DNA of 64,000 nt from Sphingobium fuliginis (GTDB taxonomy: Bacteria > Pseudomonadota > Alphaproteobacteria > Sphingomonadales > Sphingomonadaceae). Both the position numbers and the translations under genes were made by a program. Every line of letters begins with the position of its first letter. The stretch's first letter is position 1. Under the pieces are notes generated by a model. The model did not search any database and was not told the origin of the DNA. It was given only the letters and a program-made list of their open reading frames with translations. Of this stretch, positions 45,043 to 55,589 are shown piece by piece. The stretch covers positions 186,001 through 250,000 of the forward strand of contig NZ_SEON01000002.1 in assembly GCF_004152845.1 (NCBI RefSeq), given 5' to 3'.

Positions 45043-45123
45043 GCCACATTCCCGCGCGGGTCCAACAGGGCATTGTCCCTCGACGATCTGCGTAAAGCAG
45101 ATTTGAACGAGAAGAGAAGAGCC

Positions 45124-45420
45124 ATGTTCGCAGTCGTGCGCACGGGCGGCAAGCAGTATCGCGTCGCCGCCGGAGACAAGATCGTCGTCGAGAAGCTGGC
45201 CGGTGAGGCTGGCGACAAGGTGACCCTGGATGACGTCCTGTTCGCCGGCGAAGGCAGCGACGTGAAGGACGCAGCCAAGCTGACCGTCGCCGCCGAAATC
45301 GTCGCGCAGGCGAAGGGCGAGAAGGTCATCGTTTTCAAGAAGCGCCGCCGGCACAACTACCGTCGTCGCAACGGCCACCGCCAGAATCACACGATCCTCA
45401 AGATCGTGTCGATCGCCTGA
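45124..45420 (+). CDS. rplU: 50S ribosomal protein L21
   Basis: A 98-residue L21 starting [20 protein letters not shown], with the C-terminal [19 protein letters not shown] that contacts 23S rRNA. It precedes rpmA by 30 bp, the conserved rplU-rpmA pair. The longer frame from 45073 is not L21-like. GAAGAGAAGA upstream serves as the ribosome site. Confidence 0.96.
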   Translation: MFAVVRTGGKQYRVAAGDKIVVEKLAGEAGDKVTLDDVLFAGEGSDVKDAAKLTVAAEIVAQAKGEKVIVFKKRRRHNYRRRNGHRQNHTILKIVSIA

Positions 45421-45450
45421 GCCGCAGCAAAGTCACGAGGAGTTTAAGTC

Positions 45451-45720
45451 ATGGCACATAAGAAAGCTGGCGGTTCGTCGCGCAACGGTCGCGATTCGGA
45501 ATCGAAGCGCCTTGGCGTGAAGAAGTTCGGCGGTCAGGAAGTGATCGGCGGCAACATCATCATTCGCCAGCGCGGCACCCGCGTCTATCCGGGCCGCAAT
45601 GTCGGCATGGGCAAGGACCACACGCTGTTCGCGCTGGGTGAAGGCCGCGTGGTATTCCACACCGGCAAGCTCGGCCGCAAATATGTGTCGGTCGACGCAC
45701 TGGCCGAAGCAGCCGAATAA
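45451..45720 (+). CDS. rpmA: 50S ribosomal protein L27
   Basis: An 89-residue L27 with the canonical start [20 protein letters not shown], whose N-terminus reaches the peptidyl-transferase centre. [20 protein letters not shown] and [13 protein letters not shown] complete the family pattern. AGGAG lies ten bases before the ATG. It needs no N-terminal cleavage, unlike the Firmicute form. Confidence 0.97.
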   Translation: MAHKKAGGSSRNGRDSESKRLGVKKFGGQEVIGGNIIIRQRGTRVYPGRNVGMGKDHTLFALGEGRVVFHTGKLGRKYVSVDALAEAAE

Positions 45721-45809
45721 CGGACGATCGATGACGGATCGTCCCTCGCAATCGGGGCGATCCTCCTGGCGGAACGACTTTGGTCACACCGCCAGAGTTC
45801 GAGGGAAAC

Positions 45810-45842
45810 AAGGGGCGCCCCATCCGGGAGCGCCCCTTTTTC
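45810..45842 (+). terminator. Intrinsic terminator after rplU-rpmA
   Basis: AAGGGGCGC (45810-45818) pairs with GCGCCCCTT (45830-45838) across an 11-nt loop and ends in a run of T residues (CCCCTTTTTC). Confidence 0.85.
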
Positions 45843-45993
45843 GTGTCGACGGGCGTCTCCCCTGAATTTCCCTCAACTCTCTGGAACCCCTCGCTTTCTC
45901 GCGCGTCGTGCGGGCGGGGCCCAGCCAGAGAAGATAGTCGTCAAGCCGTAACTTTTCGCGGTCATTGGCGCGCCGGAGATTAGGAGACTTTCG

Positions 45994-46584
45994 ATGTTCG
46001 CCCGTACCCCCCGCCTGTTGCTGCGGCCCGGCTGGATGGAAGATGCGCCGGCCCTTGCAGAAGCGATCGGCGATGCGGCCGTCCTGCGCAACCTGACCCG
46101 CGCACCGGCCGCCTACAGCCAGGCCGATGCGGAGGCGTTCCTGGCCCAGCCGCAGGACCCGCGCCTGCCCAGCCTGCTTGCCTTCACCCGCACCAAGGGC
46201 GCACCGCGCCTTGTCGGCGGCTGCGGCCTCCATGCGGCGGCTGATGGCAGGGTGGAGCTGGGCTATTGGATCGCCCGCCCCTATTGGGGACTCGGCTTCG
46301 CGACCGAAGCGGCCAGCGCCGTCATGCACATGGCCCGCGCCTCGGGCGTCCGCGATGTGCGCGCCGCCCATTTCGTGGACAATCCGGCATCCGGCAACGT
46401 CCTGCGCAAGCTCGGCTTCCGCTATGCCGGCCGGATGGAAAGGCGCTTCAGCCTGGGCCGAGGCGCGGCGGCGGATTGCCTGGTCTTCGAGGAAGGCGCC
46501 TCCGGACAGGCGGGCGCCAGCCCCATGATGACGGATTCGTCGACCGACCTCTACGGGGATTCGCTGCCCGCGCTGGCGGCCTGA
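45994..46584 (+). CDS. GNAT family N-acetyltransferase
   Basis: A 196-residue protein of the RimJ/RimL-like acetyltransferase group (acetyltransf_3). It starts MFARTPRLLLRPGWMEDAPA. The acetyl-CoA-binding region is VELGYWIARPYWGLGFATEA, followed by HFVDNPASGNVLRKLGFRYA, both typical. It would transfer acetyl from acetyl-CoA to an amine of a protein or small molecule. It lies between rpmA and obgE. Substrate unknown. Confidence 0.88.
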   Translation: MFARTPRLLLRPGWMEDAPALAEAIGDAAVLRNLTRAPAAYSQADAEAFLAQPQDPRLPSLLAFTRTKGAPRLVGGCGLHAAADGRVELGYWIARPYWGLGFATEAASAVMHMARASGVRDVRAAHFVDNPASGNVLRKLGFRYAGRMERRFSLGRGAAADCLVFEEGASGQAGASPMMTDSSTDLYGDSLPALAA

Positions 46585-46706
46585 TCCCTGCTGCCGGGGA
46601 TGGCGGCACGGCGCCGCCTTCTCCGGCGCCGGCCGCTTTTCGGGCAAGCGGCCGCTTTTGCCGCGCGCCTGTTTAATTCCGCCGCATAAACCGCTATGGG
46701 CGCGCG

Positions 46707-47801
46707 ATGCATTTTCTTGATCAAGCGAAGATTTTCATCAAGTCCGGCTGGGGCGGTCCCGGCGCGGTCAGTTTCCGGCGCGAAAAATATGTCGAATATG
46801 GCGGTCCCGACGGCGGCAACGGCGGCAAAGGCGGCGACATCATCTTCGAGGCGGTGGCCGGGCTGAACACCCTGATCGACTTCCGCTACACCCAGCATTT
46901 CAAGGCGCAGCGCGGCATGCCCGGCGCGGGCAAGAACCGCTATGGCGCCGGCGGCGAAGACCTCGTCATCAAGGTGCCGGTGGGCACGCAGATCCTGTCC
47001 GATCCCACGCCCGTCGACGGCACGGAGGATGAGGACGGGACGATGGAATATGAACAGGAACTGCTCGCCGACTTCACGCAGGTCGGGCAACGCGTCGTGC
47101 TGCTGCGCGGCGGCGACGGCGGGCGCGGCAACCTGTCCTACAAGACCAGCACCAACCGCGCCCCGCGCCAGCATGGCACGGGCTGGCCGGGGCAGGAAAT
47201 GTGGGTGTGGCTGCGGCTGAAGCTGCTGGCCGATGTGGGCCTTGTGGGCATGCCCAATGCGGGCAAGTCGACCTTCATCAACCAGGTCACCAACACCAAG
47301 GCGAAGGTCGGCGCCTATGCCTTCACCACCACCAAGCCGCAACTGGGCGTGGTGCTGCATCGCGACCGGGAATTCGTCCTGGCCGACATTCCGGGCCTGA
47401 TCGAAGGCGCGGCCGAGGGCGCGGGGATCGGCGACCGCTTCCTGGGCCATGTCGAACGCTGCCGGGTGCTGCTGCACCTGATCGACGCGACCGGCGACGA
47501 CCCGGTCGAACAGTTCCGCATCGTGCAGGATGAACTCGCGGCCTATGGCGGCGGGCTGGACGAAAAGCCGCAGATCGTGGCGCTCAACAAGGGCGACCTG
47601 CTGGGGCCGGAACTGATGGAGGACATTGCCGGCCAGCTTCGGGACGAGGCCGGGGTGGACGATGTGTTCATCATCTCCGGCGCGACCGGCGAAGGCGTGC
47701 CGGCCCTGCTGGACGCAGTGCTGCCGCTGCTGGACCAGCCCGGCGAGGATGATGAGGATGGGACAGAAGAAGAAGACGAGAAGCCGTGGTCGCCACTGTA
47801 A
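46707..47801 (+). CDS. obgE: GTPase ObgE/CgtA
   Basis: A 364-residue Obg GTPase involved in large-subunit assembly and stress control. It starts MHFLDQAKIFIKSGWGGPGA with the glycine-rich Obg fold (YVEYGGPDGGNGGKGGDIIF). The G domain has G1 VGMPNAGKSTFINQVTN, switch I/II with YAFTTTKPQLGVV and LADIPGLIEGAAEGAGIGD, and G4 VALNKGDLL. The C-terminus is acidic (DDEDGTEEEDEK), as in many Obg proteins. Confidence 0.96.
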   Translation: MHFLDQAKIFIKSGWGGPGAVSFRREKYVEYGGPDGGNGGKGGDIIFEAVAGLNTLIDFRYTQHFKAQRGMPGAGKNRYGAGGEDLVIKVPVGTQILSDPTPVDGTEDEDGTMEYEQELLADFTQVGQRVVLLRGGDGGRGNLSYKTSTNRAPRQHGTGWPGQEMWVWLRLKLLADVGLVGMPNAGKSTFINQVTNTKAKVGAYAFTTTKPQLGVVLHRDREFVLADIPGLIEGAAEGAGIGDRFLGHVERCRVLLHLIDATGDDPVEQFRIVQDELAAYGGGLDEKPQIVALNKGDLLGPELMEDIAGQLRDEAGVDDVFIISGATGEGVPALLDAVLPLLDQPGEDDEDGTEEEDEKPWSPL

Positions 47802-47922
47802 CTCCTCCCCTCCCCTTCAGGGAAGGGGTCGGGGATGGGGGCTTGCCGGATAGGGCTTCCCCCGCCTTGCCTCCTCACCCCAACGCCTCCCCTGCAGGGG
47901 AGGAGCGCATTCGGACCGCTTC

Positions 47923-49053
47923 ATGACTTCTTCCCTCTCCGGCTTCCCTCCTTCGCAAATCCGCCGCCTGGTCATCAAGATCGGCTCCGCCCTGCTCGTC
48001 GATCCGAAGGGCGAGGTGCGCGAATCCTGGCTGCGCACGCTGGTGGCCGACATCGCGGCGCGCAAGGCTGCGGGCCAGCAGATCATCATCGTCTCCTCCG
48101 GCGCCATCGCCCTGGGGGCCCGGCGGCTGAAACTGCCCAAGGGCGGACGCGGCTCGCTCGAAGACGCGCAGGCGGCCGCCGCCACCGGCCAGATCGCGCT
48201 GTCGCAATGCTGGGCCAGCCTGCTCCACGAAAGGGGCATCACCGCCGCGCAGATGCTGGTGACGCTGGACGATCTGGAAAACCGCCGCCGCTATCTCAAT
48301 GCGTCGGCCACGCTGGAACGGCTGATGGCGCTCGACGTCGTGCCGGTCGTGAACGAGAATGACAGCGTCGCCACGGCGGAAATCCGCTTCGGCGACAATG
48401 ACCGGCTGGCGGCGCGCATCGGACAGGCGGCACGGGCTGACGCAGTTGTGCTGCTGTCGGACGTCGACGGGCTTTACACCGCCAACCCGCATGTCGATGC
48501 GGACGCCATGCTGATAGAGACAATCGAGCGCATCGATGCGCGCATCGCCGGGATGGCGGACGGCGGCTCCGCCTCGGGCATGGGATCGGGGGGCATGACC
48601 TCCAAGATCGAGGCGGCGCGGATCGCGACCGGGGCCGGCGCGCATCTGGCGATCATCTCCGGCAAGGTGGATTCGCCGCTGTCGCACTGGACCGATGGCG
48701 GCAAGGGCTCGATCTTCCTCGCCGCACAGGCCAGGGGCGCGCGCAAGGGCTGGCTCGCCGGCCGCCTCACCGTGCGCGGTCGGATCGTGGTCGATGCGGG
48801 GGCGGAGGCGGCTCTGGGCCGCGGCAACAGCCTGCTCCCGGCCGGCGTGGCGCGGGTCGATGGCATCTTCGCCCGCGGCGACGTGGTCGACATATTGGCC
48901 GAGGATGGTCGGGTGATCGCCCGCGGCCTCATCGAATATGACAGCGAGGAAGCCTCCCGCATCGCCGGCAAGCGCAGCGAGGACATCGCCGCGCTGCTGG
49001 GGCATCTGCCCCGCTCGGTGCTGGTCCACCGCGATCATATGGCGATGGTCTGA
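47923..49053 (+). CDS. proB: Glutamate 5-kinase
   Basis: A 376-residue ProB, which phosphorylates glutamate in the first step of proline synthesis. The amino-acid kinase domain has LVIKIGSALLVDPKGEVRES, IIIVSSGAIALGARRLKLPK, VVPVVNENDSVATAEIRFGD and GSGGMTSKIEAARIATGAGA. The last 80 or so residues form a PUA domain (GRIVVDAGAEAALGRGNSLL, ARVDGIFARGDVVDIL). It is the normal two-domain length. The downstream epimerase begins 4 bp after the stop. Confidence 0.95.
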   Translation: MTSSLSGFPPSQIRRLVIKIGSALLVDPKGEVRESWLRTLVADIAARKAAGQQIIIVSSGAIALGARRLKLPKGGRGSLEDAQAAAATGQIALSQCWASLLHERGITAAQMLVTLDDLENRRRYLNASATLERLMALDVVPVVNENDSVATAEIRFGDNDRLAARIGQAARADAVVLLSDVDGLYTANPHVDADAMLIETIERIDARIAGMADGGSASGMGSGGMTSKIEAARIATGAGAHLAIISGKVDSPLSHWTDGGKGSIFLAAQARGARKGWLAGRLTVRGRIVVDAGAEAALGRGNSLLPAGVARVDGIFARGDVVDILAEDGRVIARGLIEYDSEEASRIAGKRSEDIAALLGHLPRSVLVHRDHMAMV

Positions 49054-49057
49054 TCCC

Positions 49058-49978
49058 ATGTCCCTGCGCATTGCGATGACGGGCGCGACGGGTTTCGTCG
49101 GCGCCGAAACGCTCCATCAGGCTCTGGCGGCGGGACATCATGTCAGCGCCATCACCCGCCGGGCGCAGCCGCCGCGCGCCCATCTCAAATGGGTGCCCGG
49201 CGCGCTGGAGGACCGGGCGGCGCTCAACACGCTGGTGCGCGACGCCGATGTGGTGATCCACATCGCCGGCGTGGTGAACGCGCCCGACCGCGAAGGCTTC
49301 GAAACGGGCAATGCGCGCGGCACCATGGCGGTGGTCGACGCGATGCGGCATCGCGGGGTCAAGCGGCTGATCCACGTCTCCTCGCTTTCGGCGCGGGAAC
49401 CGGAACTGTCGGACTATGGCTGGTCGAAGGAACTGGCGGAGCGGCATGTGAAGGCGAGCGGCCTCGACTGGACGATCATCCGCCCGCCCGCCATCTACGG
49501 CCCCGGCGACCGGGAGATGCTGGAACTGTTCCGCATGGCCCGGCGCGGGATCATGCTGATGCCGCCCGGCGGACGCCTGTCGGTGATCGAGGTGGGCGAC
49601 CTCGCCCGTCTGTTCCTGACGCTGGCGGTCGAAAAGGACATGAAGAGCCTGACCCATGTCTATGAGGTCGATGACGGCACGCCCGGCGGCTGGGACCATA
49701 TGGACTTCGCGCAGGCGATCGGACGCGCCGTCGGACGGCCGGTGCGGACCTTCGCGACGCCCGCCTGGCTGCTGGGCATGGGCGCGCGGCTCGACCGGCT
49801 GGTGCGCGGCAGGAACGCCAGGCTGACGCCCGACCGGGTCAGCTATTTCTGCCACCCCGACTGGGTCGTGACGAAGCGCAGGCAACCGCCCAAAAAGCTG
49901 TGGGTGCCCCGGGTGCCGACGGAAGAGGGATTGAAGGCCACTGCCGAAGCCTATCGGGCGAAAGGCTGGCTGCGATAG
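49058..49978 (+). CDS. NAD(P)-dependent epimerase/dehydratase (extended SDR)
   Basis: A 306-residue Rossmann protein of the NAD(P)-dependent epimerase / NmrA-like group. The N-terminal MTGATGFVGAETLHQALAAG holds the GxxGxxG nucleotide motif, VIHIAGVVNAPD follows, and the YxxxK pair is in SDYGWSKELAERHV. Substrate unknown; members include complex I assembly and nucleotide-sugar-like enzymes. The start at 49058 lies 4 bp after the proB stop, so the two are probably co-transcribed. Confidence 0.85.
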   Translation: MSLRIAMTGATGFVGAETLHQALAAGHHVSAITRRAQPPRAHLKWVPGALEDRAALNTLVRDADVVIHIAGVVNAPDREGFETGNARGTMAVVDAMRHRGVKRLIHVSSLSAREPELSDYGWSKELAERHVKASGLDWTIIRPPAIYGPGDREMLELFRMARRGIMLMPPGGRLSVIEVGDLARLFLTLAVEKDMKSLTHVYEVDDGTPGGWDHMDFAQAIGRAVGRPVRTFATPAWLLGMGARLDRLVRGRNARLTPDRVSYFCHPDWVVTKRRQPPKKLWVPRVPTEEGLKATAEAYRAKGWLR

Positions 49979-50048
49979 GCCGAACGGCCTCCGCCACGGC
50001 CTGAGCGGGGACCTTCCTGGCAAGGCCTAAACCGCCTCCCCTTTCTCC

Positions 50049-50061
50049 GCACGATGCTCTA
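50049..50061. repeat. Fragment of the TAGAGC-ended repeat, copy 3
   Basis: GCACGATGCTCTA matches the end of the repeats at 28493-28574 and 42491-42595. Its last three bases, read on the minus strand, are the TAG stop codon of folP. The rest of the element is absent. Confidence 0.75.
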
Positions 50062-51180
50062 AACCGCGCCCAAGCCCGCATCCGCCAGACCGCGCCAAAG
50101 GTGCAGCGCCTGAACGCTTTCCGCGACATCATGCACCCGCACCATCTGCGCGCCCAGTTCAGCGGCGCGAAAGACCAGGGCCACCGATCCGCCCAGCCGC
50201 TCCGCCGCCGGCGCCTCGTTCGACAGCGCCCCGATCAGGCGCTTGCGGCTGCCCGCGAACAGCAGCGGCACGCCCAGCCCCTGCAACGTCGCCAGCCCGT
50301 TCACCAGCGCCAGATTGTCGCCCAGCGACTTGCCGAAGCCCAATCCCGGATCGACCATGATCTTCCCGCGCGGCACCCCCGCCGCCAGACAGGCGTCCAC
50401 CCGCGCCTCCAGCATGTCGAACACATCGGCCACGACATCGCCATAACCCCCGGCATTGTCGTGCGGATCGTCCCCGGCCGACGGCGCATGCATCAGGATG
50501 ACGGGGCACCCCGCCGCAACCGCCACTTCCATGGCGCGGGGATCATGCCGCAGCGCGCTCACATCATTGACGACCGCCGCTCCCGCCGCCAGCGCGGCTT
50601 CCATCACCGCCGCCTTGCGGGTGTCGATGGACATGGGAACCCCTGCCGCCGCCAGCCTTTCGATCACCGGCACGACGCGGGCGATCTCATCCCCTTCCCA
50701 CAGGCGCGGCGCCCTGGGTCGGGTGGATTCGCCGCCCACATCGATCAGCGCCGCCCCCGCCGCCGCCATGGCGAAGCCCGCATCGGCCGCCGCCTGCGGA
50801 TCGTCCATATGCCTGCCGCCGTCGGAAAAGCTGTCCGGCGTGATGTTCAGGATCGCCATCACCTGCGGCGCGTCGAACCGGATGGTGCGTTCCCCCAGCA
50901 CCAGGGGCGGACGCTGCGCAGAGATATTGGCCGCCAGCCGCTGCGCCCGCTCCGCCAGCGCATCGGGCAGCCCCGCAATGGCGTCGGCAAATTCCGCGAC
51001 CGGCACCGTCGCCCGCGCCACGCGCCGCCCGTCCTTCCGCGCCGTCAGCTCATAAGCCTGGAACCACAGCAACCCATTGCCCATCCGCGCCGCCGACCCG
51101 TCGGCCAGACTGACGGGCGACGGCACGAACCAGATGGGGCGCAGGTAAAGCCGCGCATCGGCAGGAAGCTGTGGCAACAT
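50059..51180 (-). CDS. folP: Dihydropteroate synthase
   Basis: A 373-residue DHPS that joins p-aminobenzoate to the pterin in folate synthesis, the sulfonamide target. The core domain has VMAILNITPDSFSDGGRHMD, AALIDVGGESTRPRAPRLWE, VPMSIDTRKAAVMEAALAAG and the PABA/pterin segment IMVDPGLGFGKSLGDNL, then LLFAGSRKRLIG. About 90 extra N-terminal residues precede the core (MLPQLPADARLYLRP). The start at 51180 is preferred to the longer frame to 51264. It lies 43 bp downstream of ccrM on the same strand. Its stop is supplied by a repeat fragment. Confidence 0.93.
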   Translation of the reverse strand: MLPQLPADARLYLRPIWFVPSPVSLADGSAARMGNGLLWFQAYELTARKDGRRVARATVPVAEFADAIAGLPDALAERAQRLAANISAQRPPLVLGERTIRFDAPQVMAILNITPDSFSDGGRHMDDPQAAADAGFAMAAAGAALIDVGGESTRPRAPRLWEGDEIARVVPVIERLAAAGVPMSIDTRKAAVMEAALAAGAAVVNDVSALRHDPRAMEVAVAAGCPVILMHAPSAGDDPHDNAGGYGDVVADVFDMLEARVDACLAAGVPRGKIMVDPGLGFGKSLGDNLALVNGLATLQGLGVPLLFAGSRKRLIGALSNEAPAAERLGGSVALVFRAAELGAQMVRVHDVAESVQALHLWRGLADAGLGAV

Positions 51181-51223
51181 CTTCAAACTCCGTCGCCCAG
51201 AGCCGGAAAGGAATCCGGGATCG

Positions 51224-52536
<1,313 letters not shown>

Positions 52537-52620
52537 AGCGGAGAACAGGCCCAAAGTTTTTTTGGTTAACGCCGCTGGGCAGGGTAAAAACCGCCTTCAC
52601 CTTGACCCATCGATAACCCG

Positions 52621-52980
52621 ATGATTATGAACGCGTCCATGACCGACCATATTTTAAAGGGGGATCGATCGGCCTCCTGCGACGAACTGTTCAAGGCCCT
52701 GTCGGACGGCACCCGGCGCGCCCTGCTGGAATATCTGGTGCGCGAAGGGGAACAGAGCGTCCACGCCCTCACCGCCATTTCCGGCGTATCGCAACCCATG
52801 GTGTCCCGCCATCTCGGCAAGCTGAAACGCGCCAGCCTCGTGACGGCCCGCCGCGCCGGGCGCGAAACCTATTATTCCGCCCGCGCCAAGGGCCTTGCGC
52901 CCGTCGTGCAGTGGATGGCGGTCTACGGCGCGCTCTGGTCGCAGCGTTTCACCGCGCTGGAGGAACTGGACGCCTACTGA
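52621..52980 (+). CDS. ArsR family winged-helix repressor
   Basis: A 119-residue small regulator. The DNA-binding region is ELFKALSDGTRRALLEYLVR, then VHALTAISGVSQPMVSRHLG and KLKRASLVTARRAGRETYYS, the ArsR pattern. No metal-binding ELCVCDL motif or Cys-rich ends are visible, so it is probably not a metal sensor of the classic type; relatives regulate SRPBCC or glyoxalase-like genes. The upstream gap shared with ccrM is short, so the two divergent promoters could interact. The start may be 52621, 52627 or 52639. Confidence 0.85.
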   Translation: MIMNASMTDHILKGDRSASCDELFKALSDGTRRALLEYLVREGEQSVHALTAISGVSQPMVSRHLGKLKRASLVTARRAGRETYYSARAKGLAPVVQWMAVYGALWSQRFTALEELDAY

Positions 52981-53048
52981 CTTTCGAACATGGAACAACA
53001 TGCGGAAATGGAATTAGGTGCTCCTGCGCAGGCAGGAACACACCCCTT

Positions 53049-53846
53049 CTATCGCACAGACCCCGCCAGGATCGCCTCGATCAGCGCCACGTCGTCCGGC
53101 TTGTCCGCGTCGATGCAGGCCTCCGCCTTCTCCATCGCCACCAGGCGCGCCACGATCCCGAAGCGCCGCCCCACCCGCGCGATCCCGCCCCGCAGCGTCG
53201 AAATCCGCAGCACCGCGCCCAGCAGGGCCAGCGGTCCGAAGGCGGACAGAATCTTCCACCCCTTCTTCCGGTCCTGCTCGACCTCCTGCCACAGCGCGAC
53301 CACCGGCCGCGCCTTGCCGCTGCCGAACCAGAAGAGATTCGCCCCCGACCACCCGCCGTCACGAAATTTGAGCCAGGTCCGCCGCGACCCCGGATAGCGC
53401 GCCAGCAATGTCCTGCGCTCGACCATCGCCACGGCGATGTCCGCGCCGGATGCCTCGCGCACCATCTGGTCCAGCATGGCCCCGTCCAGCAGCACATGAT
53501 CCGCCGTCGTCATCAGCAGGGGAAAGGGCAGGTCCCCCCGGTCCAGCAAGGCGATGAGGGAGGAAGCGATTCCGCCCCCGCTCCTTTCGAACCGCACTTC
53601 GGGATGCTCCGCCAGCCAGGCGGTCGCCGGATCGGCGGCGAACAGCTCCGGCGCCTGGGTCAGCACGACCAGCCGCCCGACCGCCGGATGCGCCAGCAGG
53701 GCGCGGGCCGGCCGGTTGATCATCGGCTCCCCCGCCACCGGCACCAGCGGCTTGACCGCCACGCCGGCCGCCGCCGCCAGGGGATCGGGGATCGGCCGCG
53801 CCCCGGCCAGCAGGATCGCGGTGATGTCGGAAGCCGCTGCGTTCAT
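53049..53846 (-). CDS. Nucleotidyltransferase family protein (MobA-like NTP transferase)
   Basis: A 265-residue protein with a nucleotidyltransferase-like Rossmann fold: AILLAGARPIPDPLAAAAGV at the start (a modified form of the LAGGxGTR loop), VKPLVPVAGEPMINRPARAL, then LMTTADHVLLDGAMLDQMV, where the acidic/His pair may bind the metal. Substrate cannot be read; it could activate a sugar phosphate or cofactor precursor. The degenerate nucleotide loop makes it an unusual member. It is on the minus strand beside the M23 peptidase gene, separated by 36 bp. Confidence 0.7.
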   Translation of the reverse strand: MNAAASDITAILLAGARPIPDPLAAAAGVAVKPLVPVAGEPMINRPARALLAHPAVGRLVVLTQAPELFAADPATAWLAEHPEVRFERSGGGIASSLIALLDRGDLPFPLLMTTADHVLLDGAMLDQMVREASGADIAVAMVERRTLLARYPGSRRTWLKFRDGGWSGANLFWFGSGKARPVVALWQEVEQDRKKGWKILSAFGPLALLGAVLRISTLRGGIARVGRRFGIVARLVAMEKAEACIDADKPDDVALIEAILAGSVR

Positions 53847-53882
53847 TCACGCCCGTTAGCGGAGGGAATCGCCCGCGAAAAG

Positions 53883-55412
53883 CTATTTCCCGGCCGCGGC
53901 CGGCGCCGCGCTCTTCTGCGCCACCTGCACGGGCAGGCCGATGCGCAGGCTCTTCAACTGCACCAGCCGCTGCCGGAAAGCCGCCAGCTCCCTGCCCGCC
54001 AGTTGCGATGTCGTGGTGAACCGCACCGACAGCGGATTGATCGTCCGTCCGTTCCGGTACAGCTCATAATGCAGATGCGGCCCGGTCGACAGGCCCGACG
54101 ATCCGACATAGCCGATCACCTGCCCCTGCCGCACCCGCTGCCCCGGCGACGCGGCGATGCGGCTCATATGCGCATAGCCGGTGGCAAGGCCGTTGCCATG
54201 CTCCAGCCGCACATAATTGCCATGCCCGCCATGCCGCCCGGCATAGGACACCACGCCGTCCGTCGCCGCATAGATGGGCGACCCGTAATGGGCGGCAAAA
54301 TCGATCCCCGCATGCATGCGGGTATAACCCAGGATCGGATGGCGCCGCATGCCGAAGCTGGACGACATGCGCCCCGCCACCGGCGCCGACAGCACGCCGC
54401 GCCGCTGGCCGACGCCCGACGCCTCGAACCACTGGGTCCGCCCGTCCTGCGTCCATTTCAGCATGTCGATGCCGCGCCCGCTCGCCCGGTGCAACCCGGC
54501 GAACAGCAGGTCGCCCACCTCCACGTCGCCCGTGTCGGCCCGCCGATATTCGGTGACGATGTCATAGCGGTCCCCCGCCGAGATCGATCCGAGATCGACC
54601 TGCTGCGCGACGACGCGCAGGAAACTCTGGATCGCCTTGGGCGGCGCGCCCGCCGCCCGCGCCGAACGATAGAGGCTCTCGCCCACCACGCCCTGGATGC
54701 GCAGCGGCGTCTCGTCCACATGGATCGCCGTCCGCTGCACCTGCAGGACCCCGCCGGCCCGCGCGATCTCGATCCCCAGATCGAGCCGCGCCCGGAAGCT
54801 CAGCCTGTCCAGCGGCCGCGGCACGTCCCGGCTCGGCCGTCGGCCCAGCACGATGTCCAGCGGCGTGCCCGGCTTCAATCCCGCGCCGGTGTCGCCCGCC
54901 ACCAGGCTCGTCACCGTCGCCACGTCGCCGCCGCTCACGCCCGCCCGCGCCAGCGCCCGGCCCAGCGAATCGCTGCCGCCGATCTGCGCGCGCAATTCGA
55001 TCTGCGGCCGCTCCGGCGTCTCGCGCAGCGGCTGCACCGCGTCGGTCGGCCCCATGCGCCGCCCGCTGTCCGCGCCCAGGGCAAGCGGCATGATCATCTG
55101 GCTGCGCACTTCGTCGAACTGCCTCGCCGGCATCAGCGGCTGCGGCGCGCCGGGCAGGGCATGAAAGCCCGGCGACAGATAAAGCGCCGCCGCGCACAGC
55201 CCGAAACAGGTCGCAAGTCCCCGGAACCAGGTGAAACTTCCCACCCGCTGGCCAAGGTCGGGAACCAGTTCCACATCCTCGGCCCAGTCGCGCAGCTTCT
55301 CCCGCCAGTCGCGCCGATCCTCGGCCGGTCCCGCCCTGCGGATCGAGTCAGTCAGCCACAGGGACGCGGAAGCGCCACCCTGCTGGGCATTGATCTGACC
55401 ATCATGAAACAC
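53883..55412 (-). CDS. M23 family metallopeptidase (murein endopeptidase-like)
   Basis: A 509-residue peptidase anchored by one N-terminal helix (GLATCFGLCAAALYL near residues 66-80). A LysM-like/OapA-type middle region follows, then the C-terminal M23 domain with HPILGYTRMHAGIDF (first zinc His and Asp), GVVSYAGRHGGHGNYV and STGPHLHYELYRNG (HxH). It is likely a periplasmic DD-endopeptidase acting on peptidoglycan cross-links, relevant to growth or division. The start is a GTG at 55412. Confidence 0.88.
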   Translation of the reverse strand: MFHDGQINAQQGGASASLWLTDSIRRAGPAEDRRDWREKLRDWAEDVELVPDLGQRVGSFTWFRGLATCFGLCAAALYLSPGFHALPGAPQPLMPARQFDEVRSQMIMPLALGADSGRRMGPTDAVQPLRETPERPQIELRAQIGGSDSLGRALARAGVSGGDVATVTSLVAGDTGAGLKPGTPLDIVLGRRPSRDVPRPLDRLSFRARLDLGIEIARAGGVLQVQRTAIHVDETPLRIQGVVGESLYRSARAAGAPPKAIQSFLRVVAQQVDLGSISAGDRYDIVTEYRRADTGDVEVGDLLFAGLHRASGRGIDMLKWTQDGRTQWFEASGVGQRRGVLSAPVAGRMSSSFGMRRHPILGYTRMHAGIDFAAHYGSPIYAATDGVVSYAGRHGGHGNYVRLEHGNGLATGYAHMSRIAASPGQRVRQGQVIGYVGSSGLSTGPHLHYELYRNGRTINPLSVRFTTTSQLAGRELAAFRQRLVQLKSLRIGLPVQVAQKSAAPAAAGK

Positions 55413-55589
55413 GGTAAAACACGCCCCCGGGGCAAATATCGCCCGACCCCCGCCGCGCGTTCATCCGCAATTTTGTAAAAGCACAAGGTTAAAGTCAAAT
55501 AAACACGCCTTTTTTAACCCTTTTTCCGCGACCGGCCGTGCCCCGCAAAGGACCGGCGGACCAATCCCCGGCGCCTTCCCGCCTCCGTC

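Noticed and set aside
52911..55478. 855-codon plus-strand open frame
   Set aside because: Antisense to the nucleotidyltransferase and M23 peptidase genes; no domain motifs, strongly Arg/Gln/His-biased.
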